A DNA stretch of 64,000 nt from Anisakis pegreffii (lineage: Eukaryota; Nematoda; Chromadorea; Rhabditida; Anisakidae): contig JAPYMA010002534.1 in assembly GCA_035041965.1 (NCBI GenBank), positions 62,001-126,000 of the forward strand. Reading direction: 5' to 3'. The notes under the pieces were generated by a model, which was not told the origin of the DNA, did not search any database, and was given only the letters and a program-made list of their open reading frames with translations. Made by a program: the position numbers and the translations under genes. Shown here in pieces: positions 12,001 to 25,100 of the stretch (position 1 is the stretch's first letter; every line of letters starts with the position of its first letter).

Positions 12001-15000
12001 TATTCACTCACTAACAAGAACCAGTCACGTATGACGCCTTTCGATAGCGCATATAGTTTTAGCATGTAAACAGTCTCGGAACGATTACACAGACATAGCA
12101 TTCATGTCACGTACTCGAGCAGTGTACACGACGAGTACCATCGATACGATACGTATTATGCTTTGACTCAATTAGTGGTTGGTAACTAAGCACAATTTTT
12201 TGATGGCATGATTTGCATCGCTAATTGTGACAGCTTTGGAAATGAAGTAAAACAACGATAGTGAGGCGTTTCAGTGGCATCTTCATTAGTTGCTTATTTT
12301 GAATACATAGAGGATAGCAATGAAGTGAACATTTCGACGAAAGAATAACTCAAAAATAGCAATGACAACGCAACTGACCCAAAAACAAAAGACCGACCAC
12401 TAAAAGCCTTATTTGGTTTGTTTCATCAACTTCATTCAGCTCTTTTACAATTTGCAATCGTTTATCTCATTTGAAATGATTGAATTTCGTCTCTTAAAGT
12501 TCATTCTCATCCCATTCTAACTATGGTAATGCTCTTAATCAGAGTATATCCTGCATCTATTTCGTTAATGCTCTCGCCCAATGATTATCTTCCGTCTCGA
12601 TAGAAACACTCATTTGTTGAATGTTTACAGATGTATACATAAGGGCATATGTTAAAGGGCGTTGAGTGGATTTATAAGGGTGACCATTTGACCGACACAA
12701 ACACCAAAATCGTTTGTGTTACCAACCATAATACTTTACTGCTCCACAAGTGACATTCGAGTCGAATTCACTCTACAGTATACACATACAAAAGCAATTC
12801 TTCAGCTCTTATCCACTCATCTTGAAAACCATACCACTTATCTACCCAGTCAACCGTCGTTATCCTATTTCTTTCAGTAACTGCTCCCGATATATTTAAT
12901 TCTTTCAACTGATTCATTCAAACAATCAATTGCACTTTTCATTGACAATCGCCTTCTTTAAAAATTTCCAATAACGCTCAAAATTTTGAATGGTATACAG
13001 TGAGACAAACATTTTAAGTCTGATGAGTTGATACTGTGATCACATATAATTGCGACACCTAATAAGTGCACTAATCGTATTTCTTCATTATGAGATTGAC
13101 TCTAGGTGTAACTGGCAACGGATGTATTCATCTACTGAACATATACAACAACATTACTTGTCATGGTATGATCTGATAAACGACAAGCACAACATTAATG
13201 AAATCATAAACAGCAATATGAAAGGAACCGAGAAGTCATTAAATGGCTCAAACCTTTTCATTTTGATATGCAGTAACAGCGATGAATTCGGTCTCTTTAA
13301 AAACAAACGTTCGAAATGTTGAATACGGTAAACTGATCAGTTCAGCACATCGAACAACATGCAGACGAGGTTGATATTTATGCATGGAATTTAATATAGT
13401 CTGCAAATAATACTCTCATTTTAGTTGCATAATATCATAAAAGAATCTAAATTTGCTCAGATTGTCATTTTGTTTACAGATTGATATCTCAGCACATGAC
13501 ATAAACTCTAATCATTATTTGATTGAACATCACATTAGTTATCACTGTATGACGAAATATGATAAGTTTTTGCACACTTATTGTTCTCATCATCGATCTC
13601 TTGATGACACCTGACACATGTCTTTAGACATTTTCATTGTGAACCGTCGAATACTGAATCATACTGAATGATATACTGAATGATAATATACTGAATGATA
13701 ATATTTTTATATGAGATGATTTTTACATGAGACATTTTGGGTTAAGCCCAGTTCAGCGAAGTAGTAAAGATGACATGTGAATGCTGATAAAAGGGATAAA
13801 TATCTGAATTTTTGCATAATAATAGCAGATGAACATGAGGATCTGTTCAGACTTTCTCCAAAAGGATAAATAAACTATGCCAAGATCTATTTCAAGGTAA
13901 AATTTATTAATTGGTACAAAATAATGTACAACACACCGTGATTTAGTCATTTTCATTCAGATTCAACTACTTTTTTCCATTCATACAATTTTTTGGATTA
14001 TATGATTTCATGAAGATTATTCTACAGAACACAAATGTGTGGGTGCTGATATGCTCGAAGAGTGACATATCCCATTGAGTACAACAACGAAACTCAACAT
14101 CCAAATAAGTTACTCAATTAACGCAGTCATAGAGAAGATCTTGCTGCTTCGAATATGGACGACTGTTGAGTGTGTTGATCGATATGCAATCATTTTACAA
14201 TGTCCTATTTTGCAGACGTATCTAAGAAATTTGAATATGCGCTATGGATGACATGTTCATTCTGAGATAAGATCAGTTTTAGGATGTTATGACTGCAAAG
14301 GTGACGACTAATTCGCAACACAGATTCTTATCAAATCACATCACTTTCTTTATGCCCATTCCCTTATTCCTCTCTTCAATCAATTGTTCACCTTAATTTC
14401 ACATCTATCTCGTCTAAGATCACACACACAATTCAAACGATTCCATTGTTCATGTAATGAATCCATAATCAATAAAATCCTCATCTATTCTTCAAATCGA
14501 TCACCACACCAAATCGTCGCAGTACGAAGAGACTTGTCGTCAGATTTATGATCCAAAATTTCAACGTAATTGTATTTCAAGAAATGAATCTGTAAGCACT
14601 GATCTGTTGTTCATATTTATAAATCACTGTACAATAGTTCAGAGTTCCCTGATCGCATCCGAATTCTCTGTTAATCAATATAATACGTTTTTGCTTTTAA
14701 CTAAACCAACTAACATTATTGCAACAATGAAATGAAAGGTTGTTCACAATTCGAAATCAATTTGAAGTTGAGTTTATGAAAGCAACAATTCCCTCTGAAT
14801 AAACGTTGAGTGATTGCTTCACAAAAAACACAGAAATCTTTTTTTATGCTCTATATCATCAATATTACTATTAATATAAGAACGCAACCGAAATGCGAAT
14901 ATACCGAAATGTGTAAATGATTTAGCAAATGAAAGGATTTCACGATGATTAACAACAGTAACAGCAGTGGCAACAGAGACGAAAGTGTTGCTGTCGTGTT

Positions 15001-18000
15001 AAAAAAGAGAGGAGATTTGTGTTGTAGTATTTGTTGAAGTGTAAAATAGAGAATAAATTAGCGAAGTGTTCTGAATAGATTAATCTTTTGAGTTACAAGT
15101 AAAAGTGTTATTCGGTGGTTAATAGCTGTGAACAACTACCGCAAATATGTGCTGCTGCTGTTGCTGTTGCTGCTGTAACTCGTTGTGCGCTTCTGCTTCA
15201 TTGCAGTGTTCATACCTACTCACTGTAATATTTCTGATTCTCGTTGGCCACATCACATGTGCCTGTATGCTTCTATTTCATGTGGTACTCGTCGTGCTTA
15301 TCTAATCTTCTTTGTGCACTCTTCTACAACCAGCATACAATACTGCCTGCCTAGCAGCCAGCATCCACCAATACCGCAGTATTCTTCAAATGAATAGCAG
15401 CCAATTGTACTATGCTCACATCGAACGTCTGTCTCACTTCGTTATTATTCCCTGCTTCATCACTCATTTCTATTACAATTGCTCTATTAGCAACCTCACA
15501 AGCAATCATCTATAATCACCACACACCTACCAAATACTTGTTGTACTCTTAAAACTTCTTGCTCTCTAATACTTCCTATTTGAATAAAATTAGATGTTGC
15601 TGATTAACAATGAGATAGACCGCTCACTGACTGCTTATACTCGAATCTCGTTTTGTGAATTACTCGCGTGCTGCTCAGATGAAGCGAACACCCTGAACGA
15701 ATAAGCATTCGTGTATAAATTCTCCATTGCTGAATACCACAATAGCGTGTGTCAACTGTAATCAATCACTTCAGTCATCAAATCAACAATAAATATTTAG
15801 TTGTTAATGCTAACTGAGATTGAAATGATTTGTGTAAAAACATTCATAAAACACACACATTCATATGAATACGACATCAAAATCATATTGCTGCTTGCAT
15901 ACGGATCACATATATCATCTCATCAGAGTGGATAACTCTTTCAACATTTTTATATTTTAATAGATGTTCGGTTCTATTATATATCACATATTAAGAACAC
16001 TGAGAAACGAGAAACATTATTGATGATTGATTGATTGATTCAGAAACGTTTTAGACATTAACGCAACTAAGGCAACCGTTGTCCTGTTTATATGTTTTCA
16101 ATTCTTTAATCTCGAAGATAAATTTCCAATGTATTCCTCATCCTTTCATTTGATGGAACATCTCGCAGTAATTCTGCAATCTTTTTCACGTCTCAAAGTA
16201 TAACTCAAAAAAATGGTGGTAAATTGTCGAATAATTCCATTTCAAGTCTACCAACCCAATGGTTCATTGTTACTTTTCTCATCAATCTTGTTAAATCGAT
16301 CCTAAAGTATATCACCAGCATTAATGGCGCTACAGCTAAAAATAAATGTATATGAAATCATGTGATTGGTGATAAGCAACGATGAGTGTAAAAGTTGCAA
16401 AAGCATCTTAAATGTCTTCTTAAATCATTTCTGATCACAAAGCATTTTTCAGTTCCCATCAGTTTTGTTTTTCAACCGTACAACTACATAATTAAACACC
16501 TCCAACTAACAGCACCAGCAGCAGCAGCAGCAACAGTGTGGCACTGTACAAATACGAGTGTGTATATGCGCATAGAAAGTGATAAACAACATCAGTATTA
16601 TTGAAATAGTCAAACAAGCGAAATGTTTCTAACGTCTTATCTTTACTACTACCGTAGCGATAAGCCGAGGCAAGTGTCAAGAGAGTGGCTTCTGCTCGCC
16701 CTCTCAACCATATCTAGTGCCGTTGATAACACCTTATGAAAAGCAGATGCCGCCACTGTGTTCGCTCGTCGTTTAATGACCACCTTATATCATTCTTATT
16801 ATCGCTTCCAATAATGCTCACTCCTATACATGTTTGCACACTAAAACGATGCATCTACTTCACTCCTTTCTATACCAAACATTTTTTTAATACTATTTAT
16901 AACTTAACAAACAATCACTTTTTTGAAATCGCAAATTGACACTCTAAACAGTAAACCCACTGATTTTCGCTCTTAAATACATGACTGCAAAACTCATATT
17001 CACAATGATGTCTACTATATGAAATGAATTTGCTACTCTTTCAACTGAACAAAATTTCAGTTTTGGCGAATTCAATACTCACTAACTTAGCGAAATTAGC
17101 TTAGCTATTACTTTTAGTGTTTTTATTATTCAGAATGATTGAGTCATCACGATCCAAAAAGATAACTACTCACTGAATCATTCGATGGAATGTAAAGACT
17201 CTAAATTATCGAATAGGTGGTTTTGAGTGTGCATAAATAATTTTCAGAAAGTTGAAAAAACGTGATATTAATGAGTTAAGATAAATGAAGAGCTGTGAAC
17301 AAAGTTCAACAATATAAGTGAACGTGGTTAAAAGGATGTTGAGAATAAAGACGAGTGCGAATAAAAAGTAAGTTGAAAGGTTGAACAGTCAACAGGCAAT
17401 TTATCGCTAAAACGTTAACAAGTAATTTATCAAAAACTTGTTCATGTTTTATCGTCGACGCTCATCAGAGAGCATTTGAAGCGAAAAAAAAGGATCGAAC
17501 ATGTCTCATCATCAACGGTTCAGTGTTTCGGTTTAATACTGTGAAAAGTAAATAAAAACTTCACGATCACTCCATCAGAATTCACACGGTTACACTTTAA
17601 ACGCAACACACTAAATATCAAATCGACACACACCTATCGACACATACACCACACACTTCACCTCAACTAAATACCACAATTATGTTATGTTCTCGAAAAA
17701 AAAAAGATATTAGTATATCACCTAGAAAGATAAATTGCCACTCGAAACCGATAACTCAACGCGCTTCAAAATGAACTGTTTTGTTCAAATTTCTGACTTC
17801 GCCATTCATTACTGATTTCAATTCACAGTACTGCTAATCTTATTGATTCGATAAATGTTATCCAGATACATAAAGTATGACTGAATTTTACGTCACTATA
17901 GAGGCTATTCTCCCAGAATTATTTTGGGCACTTGAGAGCGCTGTATAAATTGTATGATGGAAAAAGAAATGAGCAATTTTTGTGCAATAAAAACAAACGA

Positions 18001-19568
18001 AAACGAAATTTGGAAAGGAACCGTATCAAATTATTTCACTCTTTTAGTATCACATTCGTTGTTCACGAAATTTTCATCGCATTTGCCTTGCGTCGTATTT
18101 AATGAGAAAAATGGCACTTTACCGAAAAAAAATCGAATTTAAAACAAAACCGAAAAAATGTTCATTCATAAACGATTGTGACAAATCAAATTGCGTTTGA
18201 TTTGTCACAATTGTTTTCACACTAATGTCACCTATCAGTATTAGAAATTTGTTCAATCTGTCAAATTATCACTATCTTAATTAATTCATCATTTTAATTC
18301 ATTTCATGAACATCCATCTTCTAAGTCTCAATAAGACAGATCATTTCGTACGATTGTATCAACGTTTCAAGAGATCGATCACCGGTGATACGAGACAAAT
18401 GATACTGGAGCAATGCGAGAGCCTCATCGATGATTTAGCATGACATGAAATTTGCAATTTTTTGGTTATTTTCAAATGGTTTCGCTTATAAACTTGACAG
18501 GCACGCAGCGACAATTCGAAAGCATATACAACGTCAGTCTTAATTCATAAGTGATCATGATCATATTCCTATGATCAATTCCTAAACAAAGCATGTTATC
18601 AGATGTCGAATCAAGGACCGAATTTGATGCAAATGCAGCACAAGAATATGCATGAGACAACTTCAACGAACTAGTGGGCATAAAACCTTAAAAACATCAG
18701 ATTCAGCGATATACGTAACACTTCAAGGAGAAAAACTCACGAAGCCGTGTTTATCGGAGATATTATTGGTTAATTTCAACTTATGGAAATTAGCGCCTTT
18801 AGCCATCCAATGCTCACCAGTAGCCGGACTATCCGGATGAATATACATCCGCTTGGGCATTTCAGGATCAGCCTTACCAGCTACCATCCAGCGTGAATTA
18901 TGGAATTTATAACGGCATTCATCGGCTGGTACAATATCCATTAATAGAATATACTTGGAACGTTTATCAAGACCAGAAAGTTTCACTTTGAATGCAGGAA
19001 ATATACGTCTGAAATGTCGATAGAAGAGAATAAAACAATGGATGGGAAAAGATGTGCGGAGATGATAGCACTTTAAGGTGTGCAATGTCCATTTGCAGCA
19101 GATGTTTCGTTATCTTTTGGATTATTGATCTATCTGAATGAAACTACTCGCCAGTTCAGAAAAGCCTTTTGATTTATTTTCAAAATTGGTTTTTCGCATA
19201 TGTGATAGAGAAAACATATTTGGTGGGCAAACATTATCGCTAATATAACGCGCTAACACCTGACTAAAAATGATTTTCATGAAAAGCGTCAAAGAACTGT
19301 CATATTACCTTCCACTTTTAGTGATAACCATTTCGGTACCACAATTACAAAATTGATCCCATAATTGCTTGTCATCTAGTTCAACTTTGGGATCGTCAAT
19401 AACACCATCATCCTCTTGTATGTGTGTGATCGGTTGTAACTCGTTCATTTCGGTTGGTAACCGAGGAAAGAAACCTGTTGGACCAGGTAACGATGGAAAG
19501 GGTGGTGGCTGAAGATAAGGGTGCAGAAGTGCGAGATCAGGTCTCGCCAAGAACGGATTGAACGCCAT
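9095..19568 (-). CDS. tbx-2: T-box transcription factor, TBX2 subfamily (TBX-2-like)
   Basis: Four coding exons on the minus strand (19568-19309, 19008-18741, 13400-13254, 9880-9095) join in phase into 486 aa. The product is a nuclear DNA-binding regulator of the Tbx2/3 repressor group. The N-terminus [11 protein letters not shown] matches the MAYHPF-type start of this subfamily and fixes the ATG. The T-box spans about residues 61-242: [71 protein letters not shown] and [10 protein letters not shown] are all present. The acidic/serine region, Gln/Asn-rich middle and Ser/Thr-rich tail are typical. The C-terminus [11 protein letters not shown] contains an eh1-like FxVxxLL motif, a possible Groucho-binding site. 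Introns of 5.3 kb (13401-18740) and 3.4 kb (9881-13253) interrupt the T-box and could hold enhancers. Family assignment is very secure; strict orthology is inferred. Confidence 0.93.
13650..13704. repeat. Short tandem repeat, ATACTGAATGATAAT-like units
   Basis: About four imperfect copies of a 10-17 base unit containing ATACTGAAT lie in the T-box gene intron, 250 bases upstream of exon 3 in transcription order. It is a local slippage repeat. Confidence 0.8.
18175..18211. repeat. Perfect 16-bp inverted repeat, 5-nt loop
   Basis: The arms ATTGTGACAAATCAAA and its exact reverse complement flank the loop TTGCG. Short extra pairing (AAC/GTT) flanks the stem with a one-base bulge. It lies in the 5.3 kb intron of the T-box gene, 530 bases from exon 2. 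It could be a regulatory palindrome, a hairpin RNA or a remnant of a small inverted-repeat element; nothing in the sequence decides. Confidence 0.85.
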
Positions 19569-22100
19569 CTGAATGGTGATGAGATGATGATATGCAATTG
19601 CAGTTATGAATAATGGTACGGTAGTAATAGCACATACGAATAGCACCACCACACCGCAGCGGAATACAGCTTGAATAGGATATATATCCACTGTCTATGA
19701 ATACGTATGGTATACACCTAGGTATGCAGCATTCATATGACTACTGAATGATATAATCGTGTGTGATACGAGGTGATGTGTATAAAAGAGAGAAAAGAAA
19801 TTAAACGAGAGCCGAGACACGACACCCGAAATACAACTGCCGAAATTGACACCTCACAAGTTGTATTTACTCTTTACTCAGCAGCTACTGACTGACGTTG
19901 TTCGATGCTCTTCTATCTGATTGGTGCACATTTGATGGAAAGGCGGAGCGTTTGAAGAATAATGCAGCAGTGATGATGCAGTCAGTCACAATGAAGCAAT
20001 GAGCCTGCTGCCTGAGAGCAGTCTCCTCTGCCTTCGCATCTCCCTGCACGTTCTCTTTGCACCTCAGTCTTTTCGATACGCCCTATTGTCTCACTTATTA
20101 TGGTTATGTGCCCATTTACTCCTATTTTGCACATATGCTTCCTTCCGTTCTGTCGCACCTTATACGGTAGCGTCGTGCATTCAATATGCAAGCAACCTCA
20201 AGTTTAGTGTCATCATACACTTTTTTGATTAGCAACTATCACCTCTTTTATCAGATCATTGTTGTAGTAGTTGCTTTTGTCGGTTCGACCTTTCATCCAA
20301 CAACTAAATCATTCTTATCACTTCGTTATCATCTAGCGTTCATTATCTATCAATATCTTCCTTTCAGCACACATGATAAAATTCTTTTGCTGTCATTTTG
20401 AAACGCATCATTGCTCATTGCTTGAAAAAAAGCCGAATATGAAAAACCTTTCAGTTATACGCAATTGCAGAGTGGAAAAAAAAGTGTTTTGCGCTCTATA
20501 ACATGGTTCCGAATAATCGACTTGATTGTTTAAGTTCTTCACGAGTTTGACAACAAAGTGAAAAATTATTGAGCAATTTAAAGAGTATTAACCACTTCAT
20601 AAAAATTTGTCATGAAAATTTCATAGTGCGACTATTATAGCAATTATCATCAAAAAAATATCGTTTAAACGAGTGAATACATTAAATATTCAGAATGCGA
20701 AATGTGCATATGAAACAAATCAAAAGATAAACGTCGTTAAATAACCTTTCAAATCCCTCTCAATTTTAACACATAAATAAATCTCTTAATTTTCTTCTTA
20801 TCGCCGCAACCCGTGTGAACGTCACCAAATTGCTCACTGGTTGCTGAGGTGCGTATTAATGAACGACTACTCAATGCGTTTCTCCAATCATCACCAATTT
20901 AATGCCTATTATCACAAACATTTATTCACCAATTCCTTTATGATCTGTCTCAACTGTCCACCCATCTCAACCACATCTTTTATATTCGACGAACCATCGT
21001 GAATAGGAGCGAGGACATCATTACCTTCGACTCGATTTTGTCATGATTCATTGCAAATCCACAATCAATTACACAGCTTCTTCAGTATCTGAAGACATCG
21101 TCATTTTTATGCAAAGTAAACCTGAGAGAAGTATCACCTTAAAGATAGTGCTTATTTGTTTTAGTGCTGTTTGTGTCAATCTTCAAACACGTTCAGTTGT
21201 TTTTTTGACACTACTTTACAACAAACGCACATCGTGATGATTGAATATAGTTCGACAGCTCATTAACACGATGACGGTCAAATGAACTGAGAAATTGCAA
21301 TTGTGGTTATTACAGTCGAATTGAATTGTTCATTAATCACACTCTCATCAAAGTGCTTTTTGTCTTGCATTTGAATATCTTAATTCATATTGTGATTACT
21401 GTTAATTGTTGTCGAACGTGCACGCATTGTTGCGGTACATTCTGATGCTCATTCACTTCGATTTCAATAAATTTCACTCATTCTCAGACAAATATGACTT
21501 CCTTCAAGCACACAACCAACTTTATAATTCATTTCAGCTCACCTAGTTTCTATTTTTTCTTTCAAATGTATCACCTAAAAGATGACGTTTCACAGGTTTT
21601 CCATGTAAACTCGTCTTACTGTAATATTTGACCAATGTTGCAGGCTGCGTGGAAGAAACGAATAGGAAAGTGCTAACTTCAAGGTGACAACTGCACGTGG
21701 TTTCAGTCGCAGTAATTGATCAGCAACACTGACGCGTAAAAATGGAATGTAGACAAGAGTGAATTGATCATCGCAATAAATGCAAATGATGATTTTATGA
21801 TGAGGTGATGAACGGAAAGCACTGATAATGATGTGAATTCAGTTATAAAGCTTTGAGTTGTGCATCAAATCGTTAAGGTATCAAAAGATGTAATTTGTGA
21901 TTTGATATGGTGTGATTTATGTGCAATGTAATGCGTATTTACGATATGTACATAGGTTTGTAGGTATGTAGGAATATGAATAAATGCATTCATTCATCTA
22001 TGTAAATGTCTCGATCCGAGAAACAGCTGTTTAATAATCTCTTTATTGCTCCGATCGCTTAGTACTGATCATTCGCGTTATTAGGAACACAAAAATTTTA
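19569..22100. other. Intergenic region upstream of the T-box gene
   Basis: This 2.5 kb between the T-box start codon and the HGH1 stop codon presumably holds the T-box promoter and the HGH1 3' UTR. Several short plus-strand frames (for example 19999-20232) are leucine/serine-rich and lack domain or splice support. No RNA gene or mobile element was recognised. Confidence 0.5.
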
Positions 22101-25100
22101 TCATTTCAAATGTCTTATTGTCGAGCAATCACTGTCACTCAGTCGAATATCACATTCGTCTCGAATTAACATCCCAATTAATGCATGCAACGGCGACTGT
22201 GATTCATTTTCCAACAGCACCATTTTACCCACTTCGATTTTTTTATGCTCATTCCTATTGCTGCTGCCCTTATTCATCGACTTATCAAGTTCACGTAATA
22301 ACGCATATATTCCTTTGTTCCGCAGTACGTTACGTCCATACGCTGTAGCACACAACTGAAATTGTTCGATTGAAATATACGTCTCGAGTTCATTAACAAC
22401 ATAGAACGTTAATTAAGAAACGAATTTTAAGAACAGATCATTGAATGGGAAAAAACGAAGCATTAGAATAGATGAAGTGAAAAGATGAGAAATGATAGAG
22501 AGAAGACAGAATGGTAATTTTGAAGTGGTGTTGGGACGGTTGCGTTCAATCATTTGATTTGATTATTCAATATCAGTGAAAGAAAATAAAGAGTGTTAGA
22601 GATAGATAAGTGTTAAAAATGGTGATAGTAAGAAAAATCGTTTAACATTATTCATTTAACAACACCTCACAACATTTGTTCCTTTGGAACCGGTATAAAA
22701 GTGTGATCTATTAACGAGTATATATGAATTTAATTAATATGTTTGTATCATTTTTAACTCGATGATTTGCCCTGCATTTACCTGTTATTCATTCATGTTC
22801 ATATTGAGTAATAGAACTCAAAGTAAATCAATCTTCATTTGTCTTCGATTATATATCCTTTCATAAGTTTTGATCCGTTCTAACTGAAGATCTTCAAATA
22901 TTTTCGTTCCAAAACTTCGACCACAATACTTCTATTCGCATTCTCACAGACAAATTTATTTTATTGTTCCATTCTTTTTGAAATATTACAATTTTTGATA
23001 GATTTCAATTAATTTCAACCAGTTCCGATAGTTTTTTGAAAGGTGATTCCTAACTTTGACTATTTCCAGTTGTTCATGAAAAGGTACGCGCAGTGTACTA
23101 ACATAAAATAATGATCCCCAACAGCTGAATAACAAAACGTCATTCAAAATCAAAGTCATTCTCGGAGTTCAACGAAAATGATCGTTTAGCTCTAATTTTC
23201 ATCGTTAATTTTTCGATGAATCGCGAATTATTTCCATTCGAATGTGAGAGCGCTGAAGATCAGATGAGACTATAATTGCTTATTATGTGAATAAATCAAC
23301 TGAACAAAACGTTCGAAACACTTCTCTCTGCTGATTTGCTAAAATTCGAAGATACTTGAAGATTTAGAAAAGATGCATAAAGACGAAATAATGTGAAACG
23401 ATCGTAGAAATGCAGCACATTTACCTGATATAGTGCATCAATGATTGAGTTTATGATTATCGGATCCTTTAATCGAGGTTGATCGTAATACTGTAGTTGG
23501 AGAGGTAACTTCTCGATTTCATCCTCATCTAGTTCATCGTTGCTGTCAGCCAACGGTTTCACGATACAACTCAAGAATTCATCGTCTTTGTCTAATAAGC
23601 GTTCATGATTCTCTGAAACGGCGAAAATTTGGTAGGTTCGTAAGTGGGCAGTGAAGTTTGATCGGAAATTCGGGGAAAAAAAGAATGGGAAATTGATAGC
23701 AGATAAAAATCAAGGAATGGAGACGGAAAGTGTGTTTTTCGAACGGTTGATTTGTTAAAATGATAATGATGAAAGTGTCGAAGAAAAGTGAGCAATGAGA
23801 ATGAAGAATGCGATTGAACTGAGTAAAATATTAACAAATTAAATCAGACTAATTTGATCTCATCATCAAATTCGATTTAAAATCAAATTCAAACAAAACA
23901 TTTGAGAAGGAAATTAACATGACAATAGATGCATTGCAATCGTGATTAGACAACTGAGAAATAATGAATCACGTTTAGCGACACTTTAGGGAACTTATAG
24001 AAGACTACGACACGGAATAATTCAGGACTGCGATGGGAAAATGACGTTGTGATGTTAGCGCTAATGAAGTTAATATGAAAAGTGAAAATTTGTTGAGTTT
24101 AATACTGAAATGGCAATCTTAGGATGAAACTCGAATGAATAATCAACACTGAACTCAATTCAGATCCGTTATCTTATCTAATCTATTTATCTCATCTTAA
24201 CAGTAAACAATAAAATTTCAACAGTGATCCATTATGAACACTGCCACTAATTTATCAACATAGTACACCTTAAAATGAATAATAATCAAACATACACTCA
24301 CACTCACACACACAAAACATCAATCTATTTGCCTTCATATCAAATGTTCCGTAAAACGATTTAATTTGGAGAACGATTTAAAATTTTCACCTTATCAATA
24401 CGCTCTTACGGATATGACGAATTATAATGAAATTAGCGAGTGAATTTGGTGACAGTAATAATCAGATAAACAAACATTCAAAAGTAACATAGGTTTCGAC
24501 ACAACACAACACTTATTAATCATTAAAGCAGCACACAAAATCTTCATAATAGCTTAAGTTATGACAGTCGAGTGAACACCGCTGTAATGAATGTTATTTG
24601 TTTTATATTACACACAATCAATCATACAAACACATTAGGAACACACTTCACGTCATGTGTTGTTAGCTTTTATATTAGGACAAGCAAATGCTCATTCGTT
24701 CAACGTGGATGGATGGATGGATGGATGGATGGATGGACGGATCGCTTGATTTCGTTCATCAAACGTTTACTAATCAAACAGCTAACGACATCATCATTAT
24801 TATATGTTCGATGTTACCACATTTTTATCATTAAGAATATTATTGCTACTGTCAACAGTGGTATTATTAATAATAATAATACATAAAAGCAGTAGATCCA
24901 TTTTAAACTCAGAATACTCACTCCCTCAATGAATGCTTCAAATGAAGAACGAGCCAAACAACAACTTCTTTCTTTGAACTCATCCAACCATGCATGCCCC
25001 CATCCGCATTTCATCTCATTTCACATCACTCAATCTTTCACCACTTTACTTGACACTTTACACACACCGTACTCATAATATTACTACTGCATTCTAGATC

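Noticed and set aside
15185..15515. Overlapping plus-strand ORFs in the T-box intron
   Set aside because: Both read as Ser/Tyr/His-rich random translation with no conserved motif or start context.
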